From Simplicillium sp. C3G150-2 (lineage: Eukaryota; Ascomycota; Sordariomycetes; Hypocreales; Cordycipitaceae), in contig JAJIYY010000004.1 in NCBI GenBank assembly GCA_022702485.1, positions 248,001-312,000 on the forward strand: a stretch of 64,000 bases of DNA, written 5' to 3'. Position numbers and translations under genes: made by a program. A model generated the notes under the pieces. That model ran no database searches and had not been told where the DNA came from. It saw only the letters and a program-made list of their open reading frames with translations. Positions 39,404 to 49,742 of the stretch are shown here, one piece after another (within the stretch, counting starts at the first letter, position 1; each line of letters opens with the position of its first letter).

Positions 39404-39929
39404 TACAAACAATCCACTCGGGAAGCCGGTTGTATCTTTGGCGATGTTGCCTGACGAAAAATCTGAACTTGCGCTGGGCCTTACCCCTGAACATGATAAT
39501 CGAATCGAACTTGCCATCGCCTTGCCCATTTTCAAATGTCATTTGTAGCTGGTACGGTTTGTCAATCAGACCACAGCTCCGTCATCCTGTATCTGAACCA
39601 ACTCCACCACCTTGTCAGCCACACTGCAGATTACAAACTCTGAAAACAAGAGTAGCTGTTGCCTTGACACTACCCAGCCTCTCTGGAAAGTTTGACATAT
39701 TAACACTTGACCCTTGCCTTACTTCCGTGTGTCGCTGCCTGCTTCACTTGGTGTTCGAGGTTTCAGTGGCTCGGGTACATCCGCCCGAATGGACATGCAT
39801 AAATTGTATTACGAATATACTAAATATGTATCTTAAGCTTGCTACAGCTAGACTCCATCAAAAGAAGATGAAGATAGTCCATTGTCAACGCTTACAGATG
39901 TACGATCGCACCAGCTCACAAAATCGTAG
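39404..39929. other. Intergenic region
   Basis: 526 bp between the F-box-like remnant and the crotonase stop. No gene seen. Confidence 0.35.
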
Positions 39930-40934
39930 TCACCTTTTTCTCTCCGTAAAAGCCTTCATATAATGGCCGGGCTCCGAGCCACCATCACTGAACATGCGTG
40001 CATAGCAATCAACACCTGCTTCAATACCATGAATCAAACCTGTTTCCTCCCAAATTCTGCAGAGGCGCTTTTGCTCTCTCATGGCCAACGGACCGTGCGA
40101 AGTGATTGTTTCTACAGCCTCGCTTACAACGCGGTCAAGCTCCTCAACGACATCACAGCTTTGGTCTACGAGGCCCCATTTTTCCATGTCGGATGCCTTG
40201 TAGGTTTTGGCGAAGTAGACCATCTCCTTGGTCTTCTGCCACCCGATAATGTTGGCTAAGAGACGAGCTTCGATGACCGAGGGGATGCCGTATTTTGTCT
40301 CTGGCATACCGAAAGTGGAGGCTTGAGTCGCGTATCTAAAGTCGCAGGCCGAAACAAGCTCGAGGCCTGCGCCGAGACAAAGCCCGTCGATGCGCGCCAA
40401 TGTCGGAACTTGTATATCGCGTAGAGCTTTACAAGCTTGGTGTACTTCCGTGATGAACTTCTTTGCCTGATCATACGTCCTGAGCTTAGCCATCTGAAAT
40501 ATATTGGCCCCTGAGCTAAATGAGGGGCTGCGGGTGGCTGTCTTGCCGCCTTGGATGATAACACAGCGGATATCTTCATTCAAGTGCAGGGAGCGAAGCG
40601 TGGAGGCGAGTTGCATGATGAGGTCTGAGCTCAAACTGTTCAACTTGTTGGGGTTGGATAATGTGACAGTAGCTACGGTGCCGGGATGGCCGCCGGGAGC
40701 AGGCTTGACGATGCAATGAATGCGCTCACCAAGGACATTGACAGGCGTCTGAGAATGTCGGGTCGAAGAGATGGAGTTCAACCGGGAAACACCTTTTCCT
40801 GTAGCGTTTAGACGCGACACACTGGCCAAAGTCGCAGCCTTTTTGGCTGCAATAGTAGCTTCATTGCGAAAGCCGTGAGAGATCTGCCCCCAATGAGGTG
40901 CTCTCAGTGACCTTGCGAGCGTCCTGGTAGACAT
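39930..40934 (-). CDS. Enoyl-CoA hydratase/isomerase family protein, likely mitochondrial
   Basis: Crotonase-fold enzyme acting on acyl-CoA thioesters. Single exon, 334 aa, ATG at 40934-40932. The first 60 residues are rich in Arg, Ser and Ala with only one acidic residue (RTLARSLRAPHWGQISHGFR), a good mitochondrial presequence. The fold then begins: VATVTLSNPNKLNSLSSDLI, the first oxyanion loop SFSSGANIFQM and the second, IDGLCLGAGLELVSACDFR. FGMPETKYGIPSVIEARLL supplies the usual Glu-bearing loop, followed by GLVDQ. Position of Glu suggests hydratase activity. The C-terminus ERKR is not a PTS1. Related fungal proteins include toxin-pathway members (AKT3/AFT3 type), but nothing nearby supports a toxin cluster. 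Confidence 0.9.
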   Translation of the reverse strand: MSTRTLARSLRAPHWGQISHGFRNEATIAAKKAATLASVSRLNATGKGVSRLNSISSTRHSQTPVNVLGERIHCIVKPAPGGHPGTVATVTLSNPNKLNSLSSDLIMQLASTLRSLHLNEDIRCVIIQGGKTATRSPSFSSGANIFQMAKLRTYDQAKKFITEVHQACKALRDIQVPTLARIDGLCLGAGLELVSACDFRYATQASTFGMPETKYGIPSVIEARLLANIIGWQKTKEMVYFAKTYKASDMEKWGLVDQSCDVVEELDRVVSEAVETITSHGPLAMREQKRLCRIWEETGLIHGIEAGVDCYARMFSDGGSEPGHYMKAFTERKR

Positions 40935-42467
40935 TCTACAGAAGAAACGGTAGTTGACAGAGTTCCCGTATAACCCCAGTGAAACCCAGCGAAATGTAGA
41001 AATTTGTGTAGAATAACGTACTGAAATTTACAGTTGTGCCCACGTAGGTTGTTATGTGGACGGGTCAACCGTGTGCTTGCAAGATTGTAGAATGAGCGTT
41101 GCAACTGTCGTTGCGTTGGTGAGAGAGGGTTGCTTGTCCTGTTAGAGATATCCGGCGCGGGGCGGGAACCAATATCCGTCGGGGGTCGTTGCTTTTTGCG
41201 ATAAGTCTAACTGGCTAAATAAATGCTGGTAGACTTTGGCCGGAGGTTTAGCGTTTTGGTCCACGTCTCGGTGTCGGATATACACGTTCGGGCTACTCGG
41301 CTCCTGAGAGAAGGATGGGCACGACGCAAACACTGAGTGCCAGTACCAGTTTATTCTGCAGGGAATTTCCATCTCCGAGCCAGCGGGTTTCACTGGAACT
41401 AAATCAACTACATATCTGCGTGCCCCGTTTCCATGTTTCTATACATTGATACCCCAGATCGGCATGATCGCTGTTGCACTACGCCCCTCATACACTACGC
41501 CCGCTCCCCATGTTCATCCAGGAAGTGCGGCTATTGTTACAACTACCACCGTCGCGTAAAACACATCTTTGTAGCTGGCTGTCTACACTCGAATGTGAAC
41601 CTCTGCTGTACCGCAGACAAACACCGGTAACGATAATGTGACGCAACAAACAGCGCCAAGCATGAACGGTAAGCGCCATAAACATTCGCCATAAGTTTTG
41701 TTCTTCGATTTTTTTTTCTTTGATAAAAACTTTTTGAATGTACTAATTATGCATTCAAGAAAATTACACCGACCGGCACATCGAATACGCCAACGAGTCG
41801 AACCTGTTGGAAGCCGACGTCATGAACTGGTTATCGTCGGGACCTGATGTACTTTTCTCTATGGACAATACAATCTTTGGCATGTTTGTTAAATGAAATT
41901 AAAGCCCTGTCATGAAAGTGATCTCAAAACAGCCCCTTCAGATCCGTGATGAGAAACGTGAAGCGTACGAACAGGTTAAGCAGTTGGAGACAATAATATG
42001 CGCTATTGGGGCAAATAAGAACATTTAATTTTGCATACTACATAAAGATATTAAGCCAAAAACCAGTTCCTACAGTATTCCTTTACCACCGAGGTCGCTT
42101 TGTAGGGTAAACTGTGACTTGCGCTAGCACTGATAAGGCGTGTCATTGGGGAAGAGAGGAGCGACGAAAACAACGCTACGAGCCGTCCAGGTAGCGTGAT
42201 TAATAGAGTGGACTCTTGCTCCAATATGAACTTATCGTTGCAGAAAGTTGGCACAATGAGGCTTGACATGGTAACACGAAAGCAAATTATTGATCGAGCT
42301 GATAACGGGTCTGGCGCCCACGTGGAGTTGACCATGGAAACCTTGGAAGCGCATGTCGTCATGCAATTGTCGCCCAATTAATTCGCGCTTCGAAAGTATA
42401 TTCTCTTGAGAAATCACCAAAACTTCCATATTTGCAGCAAGGATCGGGTCCTGAGTCCCAAATCATC
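40935..42467. other. Divergent intergenic region
   Basis: 1.5 kb between the crotonase and alpha-amylase genes. Only short unrelated open frames. I see no transposon ends, repeats or RNA gene. Confidence 0.4.
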
Positions 42468-44018
42468 ATGGTGTCACAAGATGCAACGCCGGAGAACATG
42501 ACCATGATGCAGGGCTTTGAGTGGTATGTCCCTGCCGATCAGAAGCACTGGAAACGCCTCAAAGACCATATTCCGCAGCTCAAAGTTTGGGGCATCGACA
42601 ACATCTGGCTGCCTCCTGGCTGTAAAGCCTCCAGCAAGGAAGGAAACGGCTATGACATCTATGACCTCTACGACATTGGCGAGTTTGACCAAAAGGGCTC
42701 AGTCGGCACCAAATGGGGCACCAAGGAAGACTTGCATGAGCTATGCAATACCGCCAAGGACCATGGCGTCGGCATCTACTGGGACGCTGTCTTGAATCAT
42801 CGCTTTGGAGCTGATCATAAAGAGAAGTGCCAGGCGATTGAAGTGGATGAAGAAGATCGCAACAAGACTGTCAGTGACCAGTACGAGATTGATGCCTGGG
42901 TTGGATTCGACTTCCACGGCCGCAACAATGCCTACAGCAAGCAGCACTATCACTGGTACCACTTCAGTGGCGTTGACTACAACGCTGCCAACAAAAAGAA
43001 CGCCATCTACAAAATTGTAGGCGAGAAGTCAGACGGGCTTTGGGCTGAGGTGCCAGATGTCGACGACGAGAAGGGCAACTACGACTATCTCATGGGGTCT
43101 GATCTGGACTACGACCATCCAGAAGTTCAGGCTGACGTGCTTGCTTGGGGCAAATGGATTGCCGAAGTACTTCCTCTCAAGGGCATGCGCTTCGATGCAA
43201 TCAAGCACTTTAGCGAAGATTTCTTGGAGAATTTTGTCAAACAGCTGGATGACATACATGGAAGCGGGTGGTTTTTCGTGGGTGAGTTCTGGAAAGACAG
43301 TCTGGAGGATATGCACAACTATCTTGACCGAATGCACCAAAAATTTTCGCTCTTCGATGCACCGCTCGTTCACAACTTCAGCGCCATCAGCCAGACCGAA
43401 GCTGCCGACATGCGCAAGGTATTTGACGGGTCCCTAGTCCAGAGCAGACCCATCAATGCCGTTACTCTGGTGATGAACCACGACACACAGCCGTACCAGG
43501 CTCTCGAGGCTCCTATCGCTGATTGGTTTACGCCTCTTGCGTACTCGCTTATTCTGTTCCGCGCCGAGGGTTACCCATGTGTCTGGTACGGCGACCTGTA
43601 CGGGATCCAAGGCGAGCACCCATTCCCGCCCTCGTGTGGTGGCAAGCTCCCGCATTTGACACTTGCGCGGAAGCTATATGCCTATGGAGAGCAAGCCGAC
43701 TATTTCGACTATGCTACGTGTTTGGGTTGGGTCCGATATGGTACACATGATCGGCCTGCGGGCATGGCTGTCGTCATTAGCAATGCTGGGCCTGGTACCA
43801 AACGTATGCATGTTGGAGAGATGCATGCTGGTGAGAAATGGACTGATGTTCTTGGTTGGTCTGACAGAGAAGTGATTATCGAAGACGATGGGTTTGGATC
43901 ATTCACTTGTGGACAATGCAGTGTTAGTGTGTGGGTGAGGGATGATGCTGCCGGGAGGGAGAAGTTTCATGAGGACTTCAACAGTAATATCTATAACCAG
44001 GAGCGGACGATAGACTAA
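42468..44018 (+). CDS. Intracellular alpha-amylase, GH13 (GH13_5-like)
   Basis: Hydrolyses alpha-1,4-glucans. Single exon, 516 aa from the ATG at 42468; the in-frame extension upstream begins with TTG. The N-terminus MVSQDATPENMTMMQGFEWY has no signal peptide, unlike secreted Taka-type amylases. GH13 regions: IYWDAVLNHRFG (I), GMRFDAIKHF with the nucleophile Asp243 (II), FFVGEFW with acid/base Glu273 (III) and VMNHDTQ with Asp339 (IV). This is the bacterial-like cytosolic type whose fungal members (for example AMY1 of Histoplasma) have been tied to alpha-1,3-glucan of the cell wall. No introns. It stands alone: no alpha-glucan synthase lies within the window, so that role is inferred from the family. 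Confidence 0.94.
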   Translation: MVSQDATPENMTMMQGFEWYVPADQKHWKRLKDHIPQLKVWGIDNIWLPPGCKASSKEGNGYDIYDLYDIGEFDQKGSVGTKWGTKEDLHELCNTAKDHGVGIYWDAVLNHRFGADHKEKCQAIEVDEEDRNKTVSDQYEIDAWVGFDFHGRNNAYSKQHYHWYHFSGVDYNAANKKNAIYKIVGEKSDGLWAEVPDVDDEKGNYDYLMGSDLDYDHPEVQADVLAWGKWIAEVLPLKGMRFDAIKHFSEDFLENFVKQLDDIHGSGWFFVGEFWKDSLEDMHNYLDRMHQKFSLFDAPLVHNFSAISQTEAADMRKVFDGSLVQSRPINAVTLVMNHDTQPYQALEAPIADWFTPLAYSLILFRAEGYPCVWYGDLYGIQGEHPFPPSCGGKLPHLTLARKLYAYGEQADYFDYATCLGWVRYGTHDRPAGMAVVISNAGPGTKRMHVGEMHAGEKWTDVLGWSDREVIIEDDGFGSFTCGQCSVSVWVRDDAAGREKFHEDFNSNIYNQERTID

Positions 44019-47000
44019 TTAATTACCTTTTAGCCACGTAGCAGGCTTTCATTTTAGTGTTCCATGTTGAAATTTCCTCATATTTCTTCTCTACAATTCA
44101 CCCTGCTTCCAAGGCGGCGAGCTCAGCGGCCACGACTGTATGCAGATTTTGAAAAATTCCACTCAATAGTCACAATACCCAGAACATGTATTCTAGAACA
44201 TGTCAAAAATCAACACTAGAAAACAGGCCACGTAAAAGTGACGAACTGTAGTCACACCTCGATGAAGTCACGATGCGCCTAGCGCGGAAGCGCAAGTTTT
44301 GCTCCGAGCGGACCAGGGCCAGCCAAGCGGCAGCCAAGAATGGCGTGAGTTACGCATGTGTGCGGCTCAGCAGGCATAGGCAGAAGAGTGGATTTATGGG
44401 CCGGCAGTTTAAAGGAAAAAGATTTACGATCGAACGGAGTGGAAGCCGGAGGCAAAATAAAAAGTAGAGACGGTGGAAATTTGCACCGGCACAATTGCAT
44501 GTTGGACGGTCCAGAATCCGTGATGACGTTGGATGTGCGTGCCGGATACGCGGGACCAGAAAATGCCCTGTTTTATGATCTCGATTCCAAGGCAGCTTTG
44601 TGCCAGTGGTCTGGTTGATTTAGGTGCACTATTGTCATGTTTGGTTTAGTGGATAAAAGAAGCTTCGTTGGGGTAGAGCTTGGCAAGCTCTTCATAGCAG
44701 GAAGACTGTCGATCGAGATGAACAGGCACATATCCAGCTCAAACGGTGGCTTGGGACCGGTGAATTCTCTACTAGCTGAGCAAAATAGAGACTATTCCCC
44801 GTTTGGATCATTTACGTATTGGACGGTGAAGCGTTTTGAGTTTTGGTTAGTCATATTTTTGACGAAAGCTGGGGGGTGTCGATTACGGGGGCCGGTGGAG
44901 ACTTTACAGTTGGATCGGTGCCTTATACTCTGATCGATGTTTGGCGGGTTATTTATTTTGCTGAGCTTTTTTATTTTAGCAGTTTACGGAGTATTATTTT
45001 ACTAGGATTTGTTTTGGTTTTTTCAGATGGTGGTACTTTGCGCCTGTATTTCCGTGTGTAAGCACATCCCTTAAGGGCAAGATCGACATCGTCGGCTACC
45101 AGGACAGGGCATCAAGGTGAAGGGAGCCGAGGAAGAGCATGCATGTAAGACTAAACCGGCATACAGAGGAAGAGTCAAAAGCCTTGACCTTGAAGGATGC
45201 AATTGTGTGCATCGGTAGGTAAGGTGAAACGTAATGGTTACAGACGCGCCACACGGCAATGACGGAAATAGAAATGCGATTGTGCAAGCGCATGCAATTC
45301 AGCTCTGACAGCAACCGTTAGCAGTCACTGGCAAGGTAAGGCGGGCAAGGTACATGTTGCTGCGGTGGGCGATTAGGTTTGGGGAAAAGTCGCGCCATAA
45401 GACGCGAGAATGGCTCCGGGTGGGATCATGATGACGACAGGCTGGCGATGGACAGCAACTAAAAAACGGCCAATGAGGCTCTGAGGGGCTGAATCAGCTG
45501 ACGCGAATTAAGCTGGAAGGAGAGCCCATTGATGAGCTTATTTTTTTTAATTTATTTTGTTGAGCGGCGTTGGGTGAATGTTCCCCTCTTTTGGGTTCCT
45601 TGGGGAGATGGAATAGAGTGCTTGCAGCCGATCGTCAAGGTGCCTGATGTACCTGGATGTACTCCCACTGTAGCAGGACATACCAATTACAGGCACTTTT
45701 ACTGCATGTATGGCGTATTCGCAGTGGATTGAGAGGCAGTTACAGGAAGTTGCAGCAAGTATGTCCACTGTAAGCACGCACGCAGCACAGCCCGACGGCG
45801 TCCGAGGCCCTTTTGAGCACGTTTCTCTTTGTCAAGGACAAACGAAATTGGCAATTGTTGTGACAATAAAAAAGGTATCCCTTGATTGAAACGACAGGGC
45901 AATTAAACAAATTGTGGCGAATCATCACATCACACACCGCTCAGACCTCTGCTAGTTCTTGAGAAGCCTGGTCATGGGATAGGTATAGGGATGAACCATG
46001 GGGATGGGCGGCGTAGCTAAAGGTCTTGGCGCGCGTTGCCCAATGTGTTTTGCACCAGGAGTTAGAGAGTTGAGCGAGAGCGAGGAATGAAGAGGGAGGG
46101 AGTGGGAGGTGCATTAGTGCGTGTGTATGATTTCAGGGTCCAATCCGAGACATCCAGATCCCCTCACTCACTGGACGACAAGTGCAGGTAAGGTATACAC
46201 GTATTGGAGCACTGAGCAGGTACTTTTGGAGGTTGCATACATACACGAGCGGACATGTATCCTACGAAGTAGTGCGTAGTGCGCAGTAGAGGAGTGTCAA
46301 TATTGCGGAATAGGATGCGGAGTATGCGTGGGCGGTGCCTGGGTGGTTTGTCATGCCATTCGGGAGCAACGGCTGCTGACGACTCATCGAAGATGTTGAC
46401 AGAATAATGAATGAAATAATCTGTCAAATGTTTGTTTTTCAAATCGAGTCTCTGCGATGGATTGATCCAAGTAATGATGTCGATTTCACCATTATGCAGC
46501 CATAGTCGGCATACCATTGCATCAATGAGGGTTCGTGGCATCGACAAGGGTAGTGTAAGTGCTAGACTGCAGGTCAAATGGCACATGGACAGCCCCTCAC
46601 TTTACTGTAGCTGGACAAGAGGGGAAGGGAATGTAGCGCCTAATTAGCAACACGCCCCTCGGATGGCCTGAATGGTGAAAGCGCGCAGGGGAATTGCACG
46701 CAATAATGTGACGACAGTGAGAAATGACGCCGTTGTTCATCAGTCTGGTGCCTGGCTTCGGCCCTGGTGTGATTAACCGAGCTATCTTAAAGGCTGTCCA
46801 TCCCCAGGATTGTCTATCAACTCTACCTATCTGTGTAGCTTGATCTGATAGACCTGCACACACTATCAACAATCACACTGCACTATCATTCCATACTATC
46901 TGTATCAGACAGCCATCTACGATACGAAAACCACCGACCGTTATCTTGTCAGATGACCTAGCATACCGATACGGACAGACACAGACAAATACAAGAACCG

Positions 47001-48001
47001 TTTTGTCCCGTGGATTGACACGCGAGCATTTGTCGATTGTCCATTTATTTACTTATTTTTTGGACTTACGAAGAAATCGGAACCAGTCACCGCAAAACGT
47101 GCAATCCATTTTATTCGACTTTTTCACTTTATTTTTTATTTATTTCTATTATTTCTATTATTTTCCCTTGCCCCGCTCTTTTACGCAAGCACTGCCTTTT
47201 CCTGCTGCCCCACTGCCCACTCACTGCTCTGCTCACTGTCCGCACACAGTCAGAGCACGCTACTTTACTGGCCGCTACACAGTCACGGTGGACTTGTCTA
47301 GTGGACTGGCCCCAGTGGACATACAGTGGACATACCTAACTCTCAAGGGAGAAGAAGAAAAAAAACTCTGCCTGTCTTTTGCTGCCTCCCAGCACTGGAC
47401 CAAGTCTTTTAGTGGTTAGAGGCCCCATTGGCATTGCGCAAACTTGCTCCAGCAATCACGACACTGCGTCGAGTCACACCCTCACTCCCCCCCCCAAGGC
47501 CGACCAAGCATTCAAAAACGTGCGTCTGCCTTGCATCAGGCTCCGACTACGATCCTACGCACAAAATATTTTTCATCAAAAAAATATTTCATCAGTCACC
47601 AGTCATACATATTCTGGATCCCATCGACACTTTTTTTTCTGTTTTGTTTTTCTTCTCTTTTTTTTTTCTGTTACTCACAGAATTTAAAGACAAAGACAAA
47701 CAACCTTGCTGGTTGACTCACTACTACCTTGAGTACCTGCTGCACCACGCGAATCCCGCTCCGATCCGACCGAGCACCGGAACCACCAATCCGTCCATAA
47801 GCGGGACCCCGAAACACGTCAATTCATTCATACATTACATGAACCAACTCCAATTCCTCCCTTGGACTTGACTTTCTTTTTCAACAAACAATTTCCTTTA
47901 TCCTTTCAAAACGCTTGGACTTTCAACTTCAATTTCTTCCAACACAAACACAAACACAAACACAAACACAAACGTCACAGCAGTCCTTCTGCAGTCTCAA
48001 C
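44019..48001. other. Long non-coding stretch ahead of the Ecl1-type gene
   Basis: Nearly 4 kb with no supportable protein. The longest open frames (about 140-157 codons near 46164-46586 and 46946-47419) have no recognisable family or consistent splice signals. From about 47040 the plus strand is pyrimidine-rich with TTTATTT and CCCTTGCC runs, typical of a long transcribed leader. This may be an extended promoter and 5' leader of the downstream regulator, or may hold a non-coding RNA. Confidence 0.4.
47941..47973 (+). repeat. ACAAAC microsatellite
   Basis: Five tandem hexamers just upstream of the Ecl1-type ATG, most likely in its 5' leader. Confidence 0.75.
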
Positions 48002-48803
48002 ATGCCTCATCAAAGACGCAAGTCTGGTGGCCTCACCTCCTCCGACTCCCGTCGATCCGTCACCGTCTCCGAATTCACAAAGTCATCCTCTCGTCCCGTC
48101 ATGCCTCGACGCTACACACCCAAATCTCCCAAGTCTCCCAGGTCTCGCACCGACTCCTGGGATTCCGAAGACGAATCATTCCCCCAATTCTGGTAAGTCT
48201 CTCTCTCGCTCCGCTCGATTCTTTCCTTTTCTTTCCTCGCTTCGCTCGATTCAACCCTCTTAGACAGCAGCTTGAACAGTCACTAACAAACTCAGCATGA
48301 CCTGCGAGAAGCAATTCCTCCCCCACGACGACAAATTCCTCTACTGCTCCGAGCCCTGCCGCCGCCTCGACCAACAATCCTCCTCTTCCTCCTCAACATC
48401 CACCCTCCACAACTACACCCCCTCCTACGACCTCGACCACCACTCCCCCCGGGACATCATCCCTCAAGCTTCCCCCTCCCGCCCCAACTCAACTCTCTTC
48501 TCAACATCTCCCACAACCAATTCCCACCACACCACCTACAGCTACCACCACGAGTCCGCCGTCTCTGCCCTGCGCTCCTCCCTCGGCGCGGCCCGACCTC
48601 CCAGTCCTGGCTCGCCCAGTGGTACTTCCATCTGGCCTTTCCGCCGAAGCAGCGCCGCCACAAGCGACAGCTCCTCCTCCTACTACAAGACTTCGACGTA
48701 CGACCCTACCTACTACGAGAGACCGCCACTACCCTCAAGACAACCAGTTGGCTACTCGCGATCAAAGAGTATCGAGTTGGTAACACCAATCTTGACCAGG
48801 TGA
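48002..48803 (+). CDS. Ecl1-type life-span regulatory factor
   Basis: Ecl1 family proteins are small zinc-binding nuclear regulators that extend chronological life span and respond to nutrient or metal stress in yeasts. Exons 48002-48192 and 48296-48803 (103-bp intron) give 232 aa. The first exon is basic, Ser/Pro-rich (PHQRRKSGG, RYTPKSPKSPRSR). The splice creates the domain core PQFCMTCEKQF, with Cys64, Cys67, then FLYCSEPCRRLD with Cys81 and Cys85. This is the C-x2-C...C-x3-C pattern of the family (PF12855). The C-terminal 140 residues are Ser/Tyr/Pro-rich and look disordered. A frame extending upstream uses a non-ATG codon and the repeat, so I chose the ATG at 48002 (CTCAACATG). The long leader suggests layered regulation. 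Confidence 0.88.
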
Positions 48804-49742
48804 TCAACTACCCGTCAACCAATTCAACAAACTCACGACTTACACGAACTTTCTCAACTTAATCATCTCTCAGCGTCACGTCACAAAAAAGTCTTTTGCA
48901 TTCTCATTTTCAACGGTGTTACGAAATCAAAAATAATTGGCTCCCTTGGCCACCATCAATCAGCTTTTGTTTTATTTGCTTTTTTTTTACAAACTTGTTT
49001 TGCTAGAAATATACACTATATACCATTTTATCATAAAGAAGAAGAAGGGAACGAAAAGAAACGGTCTCACATATTCGCAAACATTGCGTTTCTACAGTGT
49101 TTCCTACGGCGTTTTCATGCGGCATACACGGTATGACTGCTTTTTTCATTTTACTTTGGCTTTTTTGCTTCAATTGTTCAAGTCATGCAAAAGATCACGG
49201 CTTCATCTATGTAGATCAATACAACAATACAATATAGAACATACTTCATTGTATAACATTACACACACTTTCTCTCTGTCATTTCATTTCGCTTTCACCA
49301 TCAAACTCTGTCAAACTCTTTCACAGTCGTGGTGTCATCTCGCTTATTCCGTCACGCAAATTCTTTCACATTCCACCCACATCTAACCCAAACAGGCACC
49401 AACAAGGTTACAGCAGATTCAGAAAAATGAAATTAAAAAAAACCAAATCAATATAGATAATACCGTGGAATAGAGAAAAAACATCTAGCCCCAAAAACCG
49501 GACCCTGCATATAAATTTTTTTGCCCACTTTCGCCTCGTCCCTTTGTGCCTGAGCCTGAGCTTGAGCCTCTGCCTTGCCTCTCAAGGACCTCAAGGTTCT
49601 CACGCCTTTACCTCCTGAGCTCCTCCACATGCAAAAAAATCGCTAATGAAGTAATAGAAACACATACACACGCCATACATATGCGCAGGCAATACCTTGT
49701 TGCACTCTGACTCGTATGCCGTAGCCTCGCCAGACTCAAAAC
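48804..49742. other. Convergent 3' region of Ecl1-type gene and DRS2
   Basis: 939 bp of AT-rich sequence with T-runs. No gene seen; probably long 3' untranslated regions of both genes. Confidence 0.4.

Noticed and set aside
39930..40934. AKT3/AFT3-type host-selective toxin gene
   Set aside because: The crotonase fold is shared by many primary enzymes, the protein has a mitochondrial-type presequence, and no partner genes of a toxin cluster are near.
46164..46586. 140-codon frame on the minus strand
   Set aside because: No recognisable family, a cysteine- and histidine-rich random look, and no splice or promoter support.
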